Position numbers and translations under genes: made by a program. This document shows, piece by piece, positions 33,886-42,251 of a stretch of DNA of 60,709 nt (the stretch's first letter is position 1; every line of letters begins with the position of its first letter). The DNA comes from Deltaproteobacteria bacterium (GTDB lineage Bacteria; Myxococcota; JACPTQ01), in NCBI GenBank assembly GCA_016192705.1, contig JACPTQ010000061.1, forward strand, positions 1-60,709, given 5' to 3'. The notes below the pieces were generated by a model. That model was given only the letters and a program-made list of their open reading frames with translations, was not told the DNA's origin and did not search any database.

Positions 33886-35184
33886 TCAGAACTCCGACAT
33901 CTTTTTCTGGATCGCTTGGAGGTAATCGAAATAAAGCGCGCGATTCGCCGCAAACTTGCTTTCCAGATCGAGCAATCGTTTCCAGAGCTTTGGGTGAGCG
34001 CCTTTGACACTCCACGGTCCGGGGGCAACCTTACCGTGCGCGGCGTTGACGTACCGGATGGACTGCGGCGTAAACTGCAGGGCCGAATAGATGGGTACCA
34101 TCTGGAGATACAGGTCCCACGGCGAGCCTTTCGTTAAGATCGGCTTGGCCAAGAGCCGCTCCAAAGTCCCTTCAATCTCCGCGAGCTTCTCAGCGTGCGA
34201 TACCTTCTTCTCGCTTACCAGGTAAAGGGTACGGGCGATTTCCATGTCGTGCCCCAGCATGCCGATGGAGAAAGATCGGAACCCATCCTCGCGAAGACTC
34301 GCTTCGAGAAAGCGCTCGAATGGGGTCGGGTCATAACGAGAGTTCTTCAGGATGTAGTCCCTCACAAACTCCGCCTCAATAATGTACGCATCGCGTTCAT
34401 AGAGGTAACGCTCCAACGAGTTTTTCTTGTCTTTGAAACCTGCCGGCGAGATCGCGTAACTGCGCGCGTGCTGCATTTCATGCACAATCGCGGAGAGGAC
34501 GATCGAAGGGCGCCTCGCATGGATATCAACGACATAGGGTGAGATGGAAATCACACCATATTCGCGATCCTTGTCACGCACGACGTCGAAGACGACGCCC
34601 TCAAAAACACTGGGGGGCAGAGTCATTAAGACGCGCACCTTGATCCGGGCTTTCTTTATCTCCGCCAAGGTATCGGCGATGGCGCGGTACACCCGTGAAT
34701 TGCGCGGACTGGGTGTCTTGACTACGAGTTCTTCAAGGTCCGCGTAAATCTGGTTCGCGGCGGAAAGAAGAGATGCCTCGTCCTTGAAAACAAAGGGGAA
34801 TGTGATATCGGAGCGACGAGCGGCCCGCGGGAAACGCCAGCCTGTAACTTCGCGCTTCACGCATTCTTCGAACTCTTTGATTCCCATGCCGCTCGACGTG
34901 ACGGCTGACTGACTCACGCCGCCATCGGCTTCGATCATCCATCTGATGTTGATTTCAAAGGGAATCGCCGGGTTTCGCGCCAACCCCTTCCTGTGACAAG
35001 CTGAGATTTCCTTCACACGAGGTACGACGACTTCGCGTACTTGCTCTTCCGTGAGTCCATTCTTGTCACCACACCGCGGTTGCGCGTCCGTGCGAAGCGC
35101 GGCGCCCGTCGTGGCCGCTTTCATGCACGCGCTCCCCAACAAGGTCGTGGCGAGCATGATCGTCAAGGGAGAATTGATTCGCAT
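33886..35184 (-). CDS. AgmX-like domain fused to putative zinc metallopeptidase, lipoprotein
   Basis: 432 residues. Lipobox LLGSACM (Cys20). Residues 44-130 resemble the AgmX/PglI C-terminal domain: EVVVPRVKEISACHRKGL, FEINIRWMIEADGGVSQ and CVKREVTGWRFPRA. The remainder contains HEMQH at 235-239, an HExxH zinc site, with a downstream ERDAYIIEAEFVRDY segment near residue 263 that could supply a third ligand. A surface protease in the family of uncharacterised Myxococcota lipoproteins is inferred; activity is not shown. Three bp downstream of the outer-membrane protein gene, so last in a five-gene operon. GGGAGAAT precedes the ATG. Confidence 0.75.
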   Translation of the reverse strand: MRINSPLTIMLATTLLGSACMKAATTGAALRTDAQPRCGDKNGLTEEQVREVVVPRVKEISACHRKGLARNPAIPFEINIRWMIEADGGVSQSAVTSSGMGIKEFEECVKREVTGWRFPRAARRSDITFPFVFKDEASLLSAANQIYADLEELVVKTPSPRNSRVYRAIADTLAEIKKARIKVRVLMTLPPSVFEGVVFDVVRDKDREYGVISISPYVVDIHARRPSIVLSAIVHEMQHARSYAISPAGFKDKKNSLERYLYERDAYIIEAEFVRDYILKNSRYDPTPFERFLEASLREDGFRSFSIGMLGHDMEIARTLYLVSEKKVSHAEKLAEIEGTLERLLAKPILTKGSPWDLYLQMVPIYSALQFTPQSIRYVNAAHGKVAPGPWSVKGAHPKLWKRLLDLESKFAANRALYFDYLQAIQKKMSEF

Positions 35185-35187
35185 GAT

Positions 35188-36906
35188 TCAATACCGCGCT
35201 TGGAACATGAGCGCGAAACCGAGGCGATACGGCTCTTCGAAGACGCGCGTCGCGATGCCTGTCGTGGCGTCATCTTTGAGGCGCGTCGAATTGTTGTCGA
35301 TCTTGTAAAACACCTCGGACAAGAGCGCGAGGTATTCGCCGATATCCCAGCGGAGCGTCAACTTGAACGCGAGGATCGGCGTCGCCGTCGCGTTCTTCGG
35401 CAAGACCGTGAAGTCGCCCTGCTTTCGCACAACGACCGTGCGCGTCCCCGACGTATCGGGCTGCGAAACGCTCCCCGTCGTCGCCGACGTGATCTCCGCG
35501 GTGAACGTCGACGGCCACTGCACGCCGACAATGAATCCCGGCGTCAGCCGCGGCCCCTTGAAGTGGTAGTCGGCACCCACGCTAAAGAAAAATTCCGGCC
35601 GAACCGAAATCTTTTCGGTTTCAGGCGTGTTCGGGTTGTCGCGTGGGAAATCTTGGTACGGCACGAACGACGGCACGTTGTAGAGGATGTACGCGAGGTC
35701 TCGGTACACGACGTCCGAGAAGACGCGCAGATGGTTCCAGCGAAACTTCAGGTTGAAATCGCCCGCAAACGCGTTTTGCCGCACCGTTTGTCCCGACACG
35801 ACGGGGTCTTCAAGAACTTGCCAAATCCACGAAAACTCGGACGACGCCACAAACGACATCCCTGGGTCGTATTTTTGTGGCGCGAAGATGCGGTCGGTCG
35901 CGTTCGGGTCGTTCTTGTACAAACGAAAATCGACCGACGTTTGGATCGGCGCGCCAAGATGGTACGTAACCTGCGCCGACATCCCGCCCGCGGGGACGCT
36001 CTTCCCAAGCACAGCCGGCCTCGGATTCACGCCTTTGTCGAAATACCCTGCGCCAAATTCGACGCGCAACGAATCGAGAATGTCCCAACCGGCGCCACCC
36101 AAAACGCCCCAATAGATCTGCTGCTCGTTTATCTTCTCGTTCAAGATGACCGCGCTCTTTGCGCCGACGAAGGCGTAAAGTCGATCGTAGTCGAGATGAA
36201 GCCGCACGCCCGGCGCCGGTCCATCGCGCCGCGGAAAGATGTCGCCGCCCGCCCACGAAATCGCGTAACTGTAGCCGAGACGAAAGCGCTCGGTGTCAAA
36301 CGGAAAAAGCGTGAGCGACAATCCGCGACGGCGCACTCCTTCAGCCGCCTCGCGGAAATCGACGTTCAGCTTGATGTACGAGCCGTCGTCGTTGAATCGC
36401 TCGCCCGACAGCGACCCGATGACGTCGTACTTAATGACGAGCGCCGACTCGACCGTCAGCCGCTTAAAGAACGATGGGAATTTCTTATAGAGGACAAGGT
36501 GCGCGAGCGACTCCTGCCCGGAAAACTTCGTGTTGTAGTTGTCGAAAAAGAAAAGGTTTCCGGGTCGCAGCCCAAATCCCGGCCCCGGCGACGTCGGTGT
36601 TGTCTCGCCTGGCCCGTGCAGCACGTCGTCGTCCGAAAAAGTGAAGGTCAAGCGCGTGTCGACAAAATCGCCCGCGTACGCTCGATTCGAAAAAACAAAG
36701 AATAGGAGTAACCACACCAGAAAACCCAAAGACACCTTCGGCGCAAAACGTGGTTCGGGTGAAATGGTGTTGGTGTCGCGGCAGTGCCGCGCAGGCACAG
36801 AGTTAAAGAGGCCAGAGGAGAGATTTCTCAGTGGAAAAAGATTCCTCTTCCGACCTCTCCACCTCTGTGACTCTGTGGTTTCTCTTTTCTTCATCTTCTT
36901 CATCAT
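35188..36906 (-). CDS. Outer-membrane beta-barrel-like protein with repeat-derived N-terminal extension
   Basis: 572 residues from ATG. The N-terminus reads MMKKMKKRETTESQ and the first 45 residues or so are translated from family A repeat DNA; the conventional-looking signal peptide (SLGFLVWLLLFFVFSNRAYAG) comes after it. The rest alternates aromatic and polar residues in strands and ends with a terminal tyrosine (LGFALMFQARY), consistent with a large barrel. Residues are similar to no family I recognise. ATG is 8 bp after the upstream stop with a weak GGCGGGAAG. Because no ATG lies between the repeat and the signal, an export leader with an unusually long n-region is the simplest reading. 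Confidence 0.72.
   Translation of the reverse strand: MMKKMKKRETTESQRWRGRKRNLFPLRNLSSGLFNSVPARHCRDTNTISPEPRFAPKVSLGFLVWLLLFFVFSNRAYAGDFVDTRLTFTFSDDDVLHGPGETTPTSPGPGFGLRPGNLFFFDNYNTKFSGQESLAHLVLYKKFPSFFKRLTVESALVIKYDVIGSLSGERFNDDGSYIKLNVDFREAAEGVRRRGLSLTLFPFDTERFRLGYSYAISWAGGDIFPRRDGPAPGVRLHLDYDRLYAFVGAKSAVILNEKINEQQIYWGVLGGAGWDILDSLRVEFGAGYFDKGVNPRPAVLGKSVPAGGMSAQVTYHLGAPIQTSVDFRLYKNDPNATDRIFAPQKYDPGMSFVASSEFSWIWQVLEDPVVSGQTVRQNAFAGDFNLKFRWNHLRVFSDVVYRDLAYILYNVPSFVPYQDFPRDNPNTPETEKISVRPEFFFSVGADYHFKGPRLTPGFIVGVQWPSTFTAEITSATTGSVSQPDTSGTRTVVVRKQGDFTVLPKNATATPILAFKLTLRWDIGEYLALLSEVFYKIDNNSTRLKDDATTGIATRVFEEPYRLGFALMFQARY
36776..36900. repeat. Repeat family A palindrome at gene start
   Basis: About 125 bp, arms CAGGCACAGAGTTAAAGAGG and GACCTCTCCACCTCTGTGAC..TGTGGTTTCTC. 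Translated in frame in the outer-membrane protein gene as KKRETTESQ...SSGLFNS. A GGCAGTGCCGCG palindrome adjoins the left end, as it does in the copy at 29.9 kb. Confidence 0.85.
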
Positions 36907-36914
36907 CTTCCCGC

Positions 36915-38393
36915 CTACTTCGACAAATCCCGCGGGTCACGGGGTTCAATCACCCACCCAGGCTTTCCCGGCACGTCTCGCAACATCCCTTGCACGAACT
37001 TGATCACCGCCCCCAAGTTTTGCTTCGGGTCGAAATCTGGCACGGTGTCACGCGAATTGACGAGGATTGCGCTCCCACCCCCGCCCTCGAGGATCACTTT
37101 CCACTGCCCGTACTCTTTGTAATCGCACTCGCTCGAGCAGCTCACGTCGTTTTCGCAATCGCTCTCGCACTGCTCTTCCTGCTGAACCACCGAGTCGCAC
37201 GGCGTGCATGCACCGCCCACGCACGACTGGCCCGCCTTGGGGCAATCCGAATTCACGTCGCAATAGCCGCAAAACTCGCATTCCCCCGAGTTATTGAAGT
37301 CGCAGTTCTTAAAAATCGGCGACACCTTAACCTGGTCGACGCGCACAAACGACGACTCGCGCTTTTCCATTTCGGCGCTCGCATACGTGATGCCAATCGC
37401 ACTCGTCAAGACATCGGCCGCGGGCAACCAAGAGAGCGCTTGGCACGTTGTTCCCGAGCAAACCTCGCCCGGATTGCATTGACTCCCGCTTGTGCAGATA
37501 CGGTTCTGGCACAGCCCCGCGTCGGCGCTCGTGCAAAATGCACCCACATCGCACGTCTGGTTCCCGCACGATCGATCGACAGCCCACGACGGAAAATTCA
37601 CCTCGGTAAAGCCGTTCGACGTGTTGCGCGGAAACTCGACGACGCCGCCCGCCAAATACGTGAGCCGATCGCCGCGAAAGAGATCGTCGGGGCGACTGTG
37701 CGTGTACGCGAAAATATTTCCGTACGCCGACGTCGTTATATCGCCCACGTAAAAGCCGTCTTGCGTCACGTGCGTTACGATGAGCGTCCCCTGGTCGATG
37801 CGGACCGCCTTGCGAACAAAAGGCGAAAGGGTCGTTCCCTGAACTTCGGCAATCGACAAATTCGGGAAGTAGATCTGCTGCGACGAACCGATCGCGCGCG
37901 GCTTGAGCGGCGCATCGAGCGTTGCCGCCGACTGACAGTTGAATTCGCCGGTAAAGGCGTTGATCGTTGCACGCCCAAAGGCTCGCACGATCGTCACGAG
38001 CTGGCCGGTCAGCTGTCCGTTGATGAGAAACGCGCTGCACGGTGTCACTTCGCCCGGCGACCCTGTGAAAAAAATTGATTCGTTCGTGGTGTAGGGCAAA
38101 CCATCCGAACCGACCGCCTGAACGTCAACCGTGAAAGTCGCCGGCGTATTGGCCGCCGACGGCAACCGACTCGACAGCGACCCCGTCACACCTGCATCGC
38201 CGCGAATCGTGACTTGGAACGATTGCAAAAAAATCCCCTGCGGCGTCACGCGCACGTCGCATGCAGAAACCATTAGGAGTAACCACAGAGACGCAGAGTT
38301 AAGGAGGCCGGAGGAGGATTTTTCCAATAGGAAAATTTTTCTCTTCTGACCTCTCGATCTCTGTGCCTCTGTGGTTTCTCTTCTCTTCATCAT
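36915..38393 (-). CDS. Cys-rich lipoprotein with repeat-derived signal peptide
   Basis: 492 residues. The ATG at 38393 overlaps the stop of the 5'-nucleotidase gene (TGATG). The first 42 residues are translated from family A repeat DNA, and its right arm gives the hydrophobic core of the lipoprotein signal (SASLWLLLMVSAC, lipobox MVSAC). A TTG at 38327 inside the repeat, giving a 27-residue leader, is an alternative start. Mature domain: beta-rich region of about 250 residues, then Cys-rich motifs (SCGNQTCDVGAFCTS, CNPGEVCSGTTC, CEFCGYCDVNSDC). No catalytic motif recognised. Middle gene of a five-gene operon. Confidence 0.75.
   Translation of the reverse strand: MMKRRETTEAQRSRGQKRKIFLLEKSSSGLLNSASLWLLLMVSACDVRVTPQGIFLQSFQVTIRGDAGVTGSLSSRLPSAANTPATFTVDVQAVGSDGLPYTTNESIFFTGSPGEVTPCSAFLINGQLTGQLVTIVRAFGRATINAFTGEFNCQSAATLDAPLKPRAIGSSQQIYFPNLSIAEVQGTTLSPFVRKAVRIDQGTLIVTHVTQDGFYVGDITTSAYGNIFAYTHSRPDDLFRGDRLTYLAGGVVEFPRNTSNGFTEVNFPSWAVDRSCGNQTCDVGAFCTSADAGLCQNRICTSGSQCNPGEVCSGTTCQALSWLPAADVLTSAIGITYASAEMEKRESSFVRVDQVKVSPIFKNCDFNNSGECEFCGYCDVNSDCPKAGQSCVGGACTPCDSVVQQEEQCESDCENDVSCSSECDYKEYGQWKVILEGGGGSAILVNSRDTVPDFDPKQNLGAVIKFVQGMLRDVPGKPGWVIEPRDPRDLSK
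38277..38392. repeat. Repeat family A palindrome at gene start
   Basis: Best-preserved copy: left arm AACCACAGAGACGCAGAG, right arm CTCTGTGCCTCTGTGGTT, with an inner stem of purine-rich AGGAGGCCGGAGG against CTTCTGACCTC. Total about 115 bp. It lies at the junction of the nucleotidase and Cys-rich lipoprotein genes and is translated in the latter. Confidence 0.9.
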
Positions 38394-40441
38394 CACTGTG
38401 CCGTCACCGTCGTGATGCGGTTGTCGCTCGCGGGCGCGATGCACGGCGGGTACGACCCCGCGACGTTAAGCTGCGGATCGTCGCCACACGCGAGCTCGAC
38501 TCCCTTACACCGCTCCTGCAATTTGATGTGGTCCGACACCGCCGAGCGCAGCGTGATTCCCGTGTTCACCTGCGTCGTGTTTCGCTTCAGAACCTCGAAC
38601 CCGCTCCCACCCGCCGCAATGAAATCGTTCGTCGCCAGCTCGTACGAGAACTCGGGCTTAATCGGCGCCCGGCACGTCTTCGAATTGTTTTTGTCCCGCT
38701 GGTTCGTGCAAATCTCCCCGCGCGCCGCGCAATCGGTATCCGCGGAGCACGGATAACCGCTCCCGCCAATCGTGATGCGCTCGCCCTTCAGCGCCACGCA
38801 GTTCATGACAAACGTCGCCCCCGAGATTTGCACCTGCGAATCGCAACCGCGCTCGGCGCTTCGACACGTCACGTAATCAAACAGCTCCTGAACTTCGTTC
38901 CCCGACAAGAACATCTTCGTGATCGAATTCTCGAACGGCAGCACATTAAAGAGCACTTCGTCCGTGACCATCCCTTTGCTGAACACATCGCGAATCCCGA
39001 GCGAATTCGTCAGCGAAAAATCGGTCTCCACGCGAACGCGCCGCTGAATCGCCTCGGCCACGAAATTCCCAAGCGGGCTGTCACCCCCTGTTGTCGAGAA
39101 CCGCTCAACCCGCGTCGGCGCGTAACCCCAAACCCGCGTCAAGTTGAGCCGCCGATTCATCTCCTCGATGTACGGCTCCATGAGCCGCTCCATCTCGCCA
39201 TCGGTCGCCTTTTTCACGCCCACGCGACACGGGTCGCAGCACCCCCGGCAGTATGCCTTCGTCACCGTCCCGCCCGTCGCCATTCCCGCGTCGATCGACG
39301 CGCCCGTCACGTTCACGCAATCGCCCAGCCGGTCGTACCGCGTTCCGTCGGCCTGGCACGCCGCCGTCGCCTTCATCGTCGCATCACTCTCGAAATCGGC
39401 GCAGCTCTTGTCGGGATCCCAGTTGTCGATGGGGCGCAACTCGTACGAGTGCGAGACGATCTCTTTGTTCCGCACAACAACGTGCAAAACGCCAAGGTAT
39501 TTCAAAAACGCGCCCGAGTGCGTGAGCACCACCGGCCGATTGTCGAGGTCGTAGACGACTTTCGGCGGCATCGTCACGACGTGCAAATGCCCACCCATCA
39601 CGAGATCGATGCCGCGCGTCTTCTGAATGACTTGCTCGTCCTCGTCGTACGTCGGCTGTATGCACCCCGACTCGGAGTACGCGCTCGTTCCACCGCCCGA
39701 GAGCCCCATATGCGACAACAAAATCACGAGGTCGACCTGCGGCTGTAAGAAGTCGATGTAGTCCTGAAGCACCTGAACGTTGTCGATCGGCGTGAGCCCG
39801 AGCTTGTTTCCGCCCTCACCCACCGACAACATCGAGCTGAAGTTCGCGGCGCCGATAACGCCGAGCTTCAAGCCGTTGACGTTCAGGATGGTGTACGGCT
39901 GCGCGAGGTTTGCGAGCTGCGTGACACCCGGCACGCGAATGTCGTGGTAAATGTAGTTTGCCGCGAGCGACGGGAACTTCGCCCAGCGCGAAAGCTGCGT
40001 CGCGAGGTTCGCCGTGCCCTTGTCGAATTCGTGGTTTCCGATGACGACCGCATCGACGCCAATCTCAGACATGGCGCGGATTTCCGTCTCGCCGTTGAAG
40101 ATGTTGAAAATCGGTGCACCCTGAAAACAATCGCCCGAATCGAGGTGCGCGATGCGGTCGGCCTTGCCACGCTCCTCTTTAATCATCGCCGCCAGCCGCG
40201 CGACGCCGCCAAACGGTTGCTTCGACTGGTCGAGGCCAAGCCCCCTATCGGTCAAGATGACTTCGTTTGCCTTGTACGGAATGAGCCGCGAGTGCCAATC
40301 GCTCGTGTGCAAAATCGTGAGCTGGATGTCTTGGTCGCGAATGACAACCGTCTGCGACGTCGACGTGGTCGTGCAGGATAGGAAAAGGAGAAACCACAGA
40401 GACGCAGAGAAATGGAGGCCGGATGAGGGTCTCTTCAACAA
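38393..40441 (-). CDS. 5'-nucleotidase/metallophosphatase lipoprotein with repeat-derived signal peptide
   Basis: 682 residues from a TTG in the repeat, preceded by GAGGAGAGGAGCA, a good Shine-Dalgarno sequence; no in-frame ATG is available upstream. The leader reads LHFSASLWFLLFLSC, from family A repeat DNA, with Cys as lipobox. The metallophosphatase domain has the UshA motifs ILHTSDWHSRL, HLDSGDCFQG, IGNHEFDKG, LSHMGLSGGG and GGHLH. The C-terminal 5'-nucleotidase domain follows, with a Cys-rich insert (CRGCCDPCRVG). Members hydrolyse nucleotides or sugar nucleotides outside the cytoplasm; substrate uncertain. Confidence 0.88.
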   Translation of the reverse strand: MLKRPSSGLHFSASLWFLLFLSCTTTSTSQTVVIRDQDIQLTILHTSDWHSRLIPYKANEVILTDRGLGLDQSKQPFGGVARLAAMIKEERGKADRIAHLDSGDCFQGAPIFNIFNGETEIRAMSEIGVDAVVIGNHEFDKGTANLATQLSRWAKFPSLAANYIYHDIRVPGVTQLANLAQPYTILNVNGLKLGVIGAANFSSMLSVGEGGNKLGLTPIDNVQVLQDYIDFLQPQVDLVILLSHMGLSGGGTSAYSESGCIQPTYDEDEQVIQKTRGIDLVMGGHLHVVTMPPKVVYDLDNRPVVLTHSGAFLKYLGVLHVVVRNKEIVSHSYELRPIDNWDPDKSCADFESDATMKATAACQADGTRYDRLGDCVNVTGASIDAGMATGGTVTKAYCRGCCDPCRVGVKKATDGEMERLMEPYIEEMNRRLNLTRVWGYAPTRVERFSTTGGDSPLGNFVAEAIQRRVRVETDFSLTNSLGIRDVFSKGMVTDEVLFNVLPFENSITKMFLSGNEVQELFDYVTCRSAERGCDSQVQISGATFVMNCVALKGERITIGGSGYPCSADTDCAARGEICTNQRDKNNSKTCRAPIKPEFSYELATNDFIAAGGSGFEVLKRNTTQVNTGITLRSAVSDHIKLQERCKGVELACGDDPQLNVAGSYPPCIAPASDNRITTVTAQ

Positions 40442-40490
40442 TGCTCCTCTCCTCAGATCTCTCGAACTCAGTGCCTTTGTGGTTTCTCTT
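40382..40490. repeat. Repeat family A palindrome at gene start
   Basis: Arms AACCACAGAGACGCAGAG and ACTCAGTGCCTTTGTGGTT, with an inner GGCCGGATGAGGG/GCTCCTCTCCTC region. About 110 bp. Supplies Shine-Dalgarno, TTG start and signal peptide of the nucleotidase gene. Confidence 0.88.
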
Positions 40491-40502
40491 ATTCTTATGA
40501 AG

Positions 40503-41984
40503 TTACGGGCAATGGATGTCGGCGGCCGAGCGCGGCATCACGTCGAATCGCGTCGTTGAACCCGCGTCGGAGCTCTGCACGAACGACGACACAACGCCGA
40601 TAATCTCAGAGCAGTTTGCGCCGCTCGACAGCCCGGTTGGGTTGTAGAGCTTCGTCAAAAGCGTCACGTATTTCGAGGGGTCGCTCCCCGTACCCACCAC
40701 CGGTCGGCAGTTCTGCGTGCACCCCGCGGCTGGCCCCTTCACTTCGACATTCGCAAGCCGAACCAAGACGCCTTCATACTGCTCGCCGTTTCCGCCGTTC
40801 AAATCGAGCGGCGTCACGTTGAGCGGTGTCACATTCGCGGGCGTCGCCGAAACGATCGATACCGATTTCGCCTTGACCTGCGTGTTCGCAAAGTACTCCT
40901 CGACGTTTCCCGTCGCCGTGATCGTCTGCCCAAGCCCGATGTCGCCCGAGAAAACCGACGGCGGGTAAACAACCTTAACTGCCGCCCACGGCGCCGCGTT
41001 CGCGCTGTCCGCTGCGAACACGCCATAAAGCGATACGCCGCCATCGCTCCCACTCTCGACGAATCGCTGTGTCGTCGCGACCAGCGTCGCGAACGATTTT
41101 GGCGAAATGCAAGCCCCCGCGGGCGCTGAATTCGACGCCTGTTGCACCGCCTCGGCCGTCGCGCTCTCCGACGCCGCCGGCGACACCGCCCCAAAATCGT
41201 CCTTTGACCGCACGAGAAGCTTCGCCGCGCCAAAGCTGTAGTACGAAAACCCAACCATCGTCGCGAGCTTGTCGCCGCATGTCGCCGAATACCACTGCCC
41301 GCCCTGCGGCTTCAAAAGGTCGTCGACGACGAGCTTCCCATTGACCTGGAATTCGTTGTACTGGTCAGCCGGCTTCGTCACCGTGACATCCGTCAAACGA
41401 ACCAAAACCCCGTACAGCGCCTCCTCGCGCGCGCCGTTGTCGGCGATATCGGCCGCGTCGGTCAAATCAACGGCGTCAGGCGACGGCGCCGTCTGCCCCG
41501 TCTTCGTGATAACCGCCTCATTGACCTGGTCGGTCCCACGCCTGGCACCCTGCGCCTTATAGTTCTCCCACTTCCCCGCGACGTTTATGATTTCGCCGGG
41601 CGCGTAACTGATCGTGTTGTCTCGGAACCGTAAAAAGATCCCGCGCCATTCGCCACCCGCTTGGTCGCTCGCGAAAACCGCCTGCCACCCGTTCGACGAT
41701 TTGAACTTCGTCGACGTGACGATGAGGCTGTTCAGCGTCACGCGTGTCCCGTACGCGGGTTTGCTTGTGCTCGTCGGACTCCGAAGGTCAAAAACCGTAA
41801 GGGACTGCGTAGTTCCGCCACCACCACCGCCTCCGCCGCCTCCTCCGCCACCGCCACCACCCGCATCGACCTGCGAAGCCGGAGGTGTAGTGCCTGCGCC
41901 GTTATCGCGCACCGCTCCGCACGCAACCACCGCCGACAGAACCAACGTGAAACTCCAAGATGTCGCGCCCTTCGTTGTTGCCAT
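40503..41984 (-). CDS. Lipoprotein with OB-fold (DUF5689-like) repeats and polyglycine linker
   Basis: 493 residues from MATTKG, whose GGAGGAGAACCAG ribosome site decides the start over one nine codons upstream. Lipobox SAVVACG, then 16 consecutive Gly residues (mixed GGN codons). Two OB-fold-like units are visible: LTVFDLRSPTSTS...IFLRFRDNTISYAPGEIINVAGKWENY and KVVYPPSVFSGDIGLGQTITATGNVEEYF...EGVLVRLANVEVKG. Similar domains occur in extracellular nucleases and DUF5689 proteins and may bind nucleic acid or sugars. First gene of a five-gene minus operon with a 5'-nucleotidase next. Function is inferred from context. Confidence 0.8.
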   Translation of the reverse strand: MATTKGATSWSFTLVLSAVVACGAVRDNGAGTTPPASQVDAGGGGGGGGGGGGGGGGTTQSLTVFDLRSPTSTSKPAYGTRVTLNSLIVTSTKFKSSNGWQAVFASDQAGGEWRGIFLRFRDNTISYAPGEIINVAGKWENYKAQGARRGTDQVNEAVITKTGQTAPSPDAVDLTDAADIADNGAREEALYGVLVRLTDVTVTKPADQYNEFQVNGKLVVDDLLKPQGGQWYSATCGDKLATMVGFSYYSFGAAKLLVRSKDDFGAVSPAASESATAEAVQQASNSAPAGACISPKSFATLVATTQRFVESGSDGGVSLYGVFAADSANAAPWAAVKVVYPPSVFSGDIGLGQTITATGNVEEYFANTQVKAKSVSIVSATPANVTPLNVTPLDLNGGNGEQYEGVLVRLANVEVKGPAAGCTQNCRPVVGTGSDPSKYVTLLTKLYNPTGLSSGANCSEIIGVVSSFVQSSDAGSTTRFDVMPRSAADIHCP

Positions 41985-42251
41985 CTGGTTCTCCTCCAAC
42001 GTCCGAATCACCCTAAACTCGCGTTCCGATGCGCCAGCCCGAAACCCTCGACACGCTCCGTCCCCCGTGTTAGTTTTCGAGCCCTCCTACTAAAAAAGGC
42101 CTCTGAAACGAAAGGTGGGAGATTATACGACATGGGGCAATTTGTCAAGGTAGAATTGGGCTTTTTCGGCGCGTCGGAATAGCAGAGGGGCGCCGTTCGG
42201 TTTGTTTTTGTTAGACCAGCGCGGGAGCTGGTCGCGAGAGGGCGGTCAAAA
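41985..42251. promoter_or_regulatory. Divergent intergenic region between two operons
   Basis: 267 bp between the OB-fold lipoprotein (minus) and the triple-DsbA gene (plus). It is more AT-rich than its surroundings (AAAAAAGGCC, GAGATTATACGAC, TTTGTCAAGGTAGAATTGGG), so both promoters are likely here. No reliable -10/-35 pair can be fixed by eye. Confidence 0.45.

Noticed and set aside
35041-36705. 554-residue plus-strand open frame over the outer-membrane protein gene
   Set aside because: Arg/Val-rich with no recognisable motif; opposite a gene with a signal peptide and barrel pattern.
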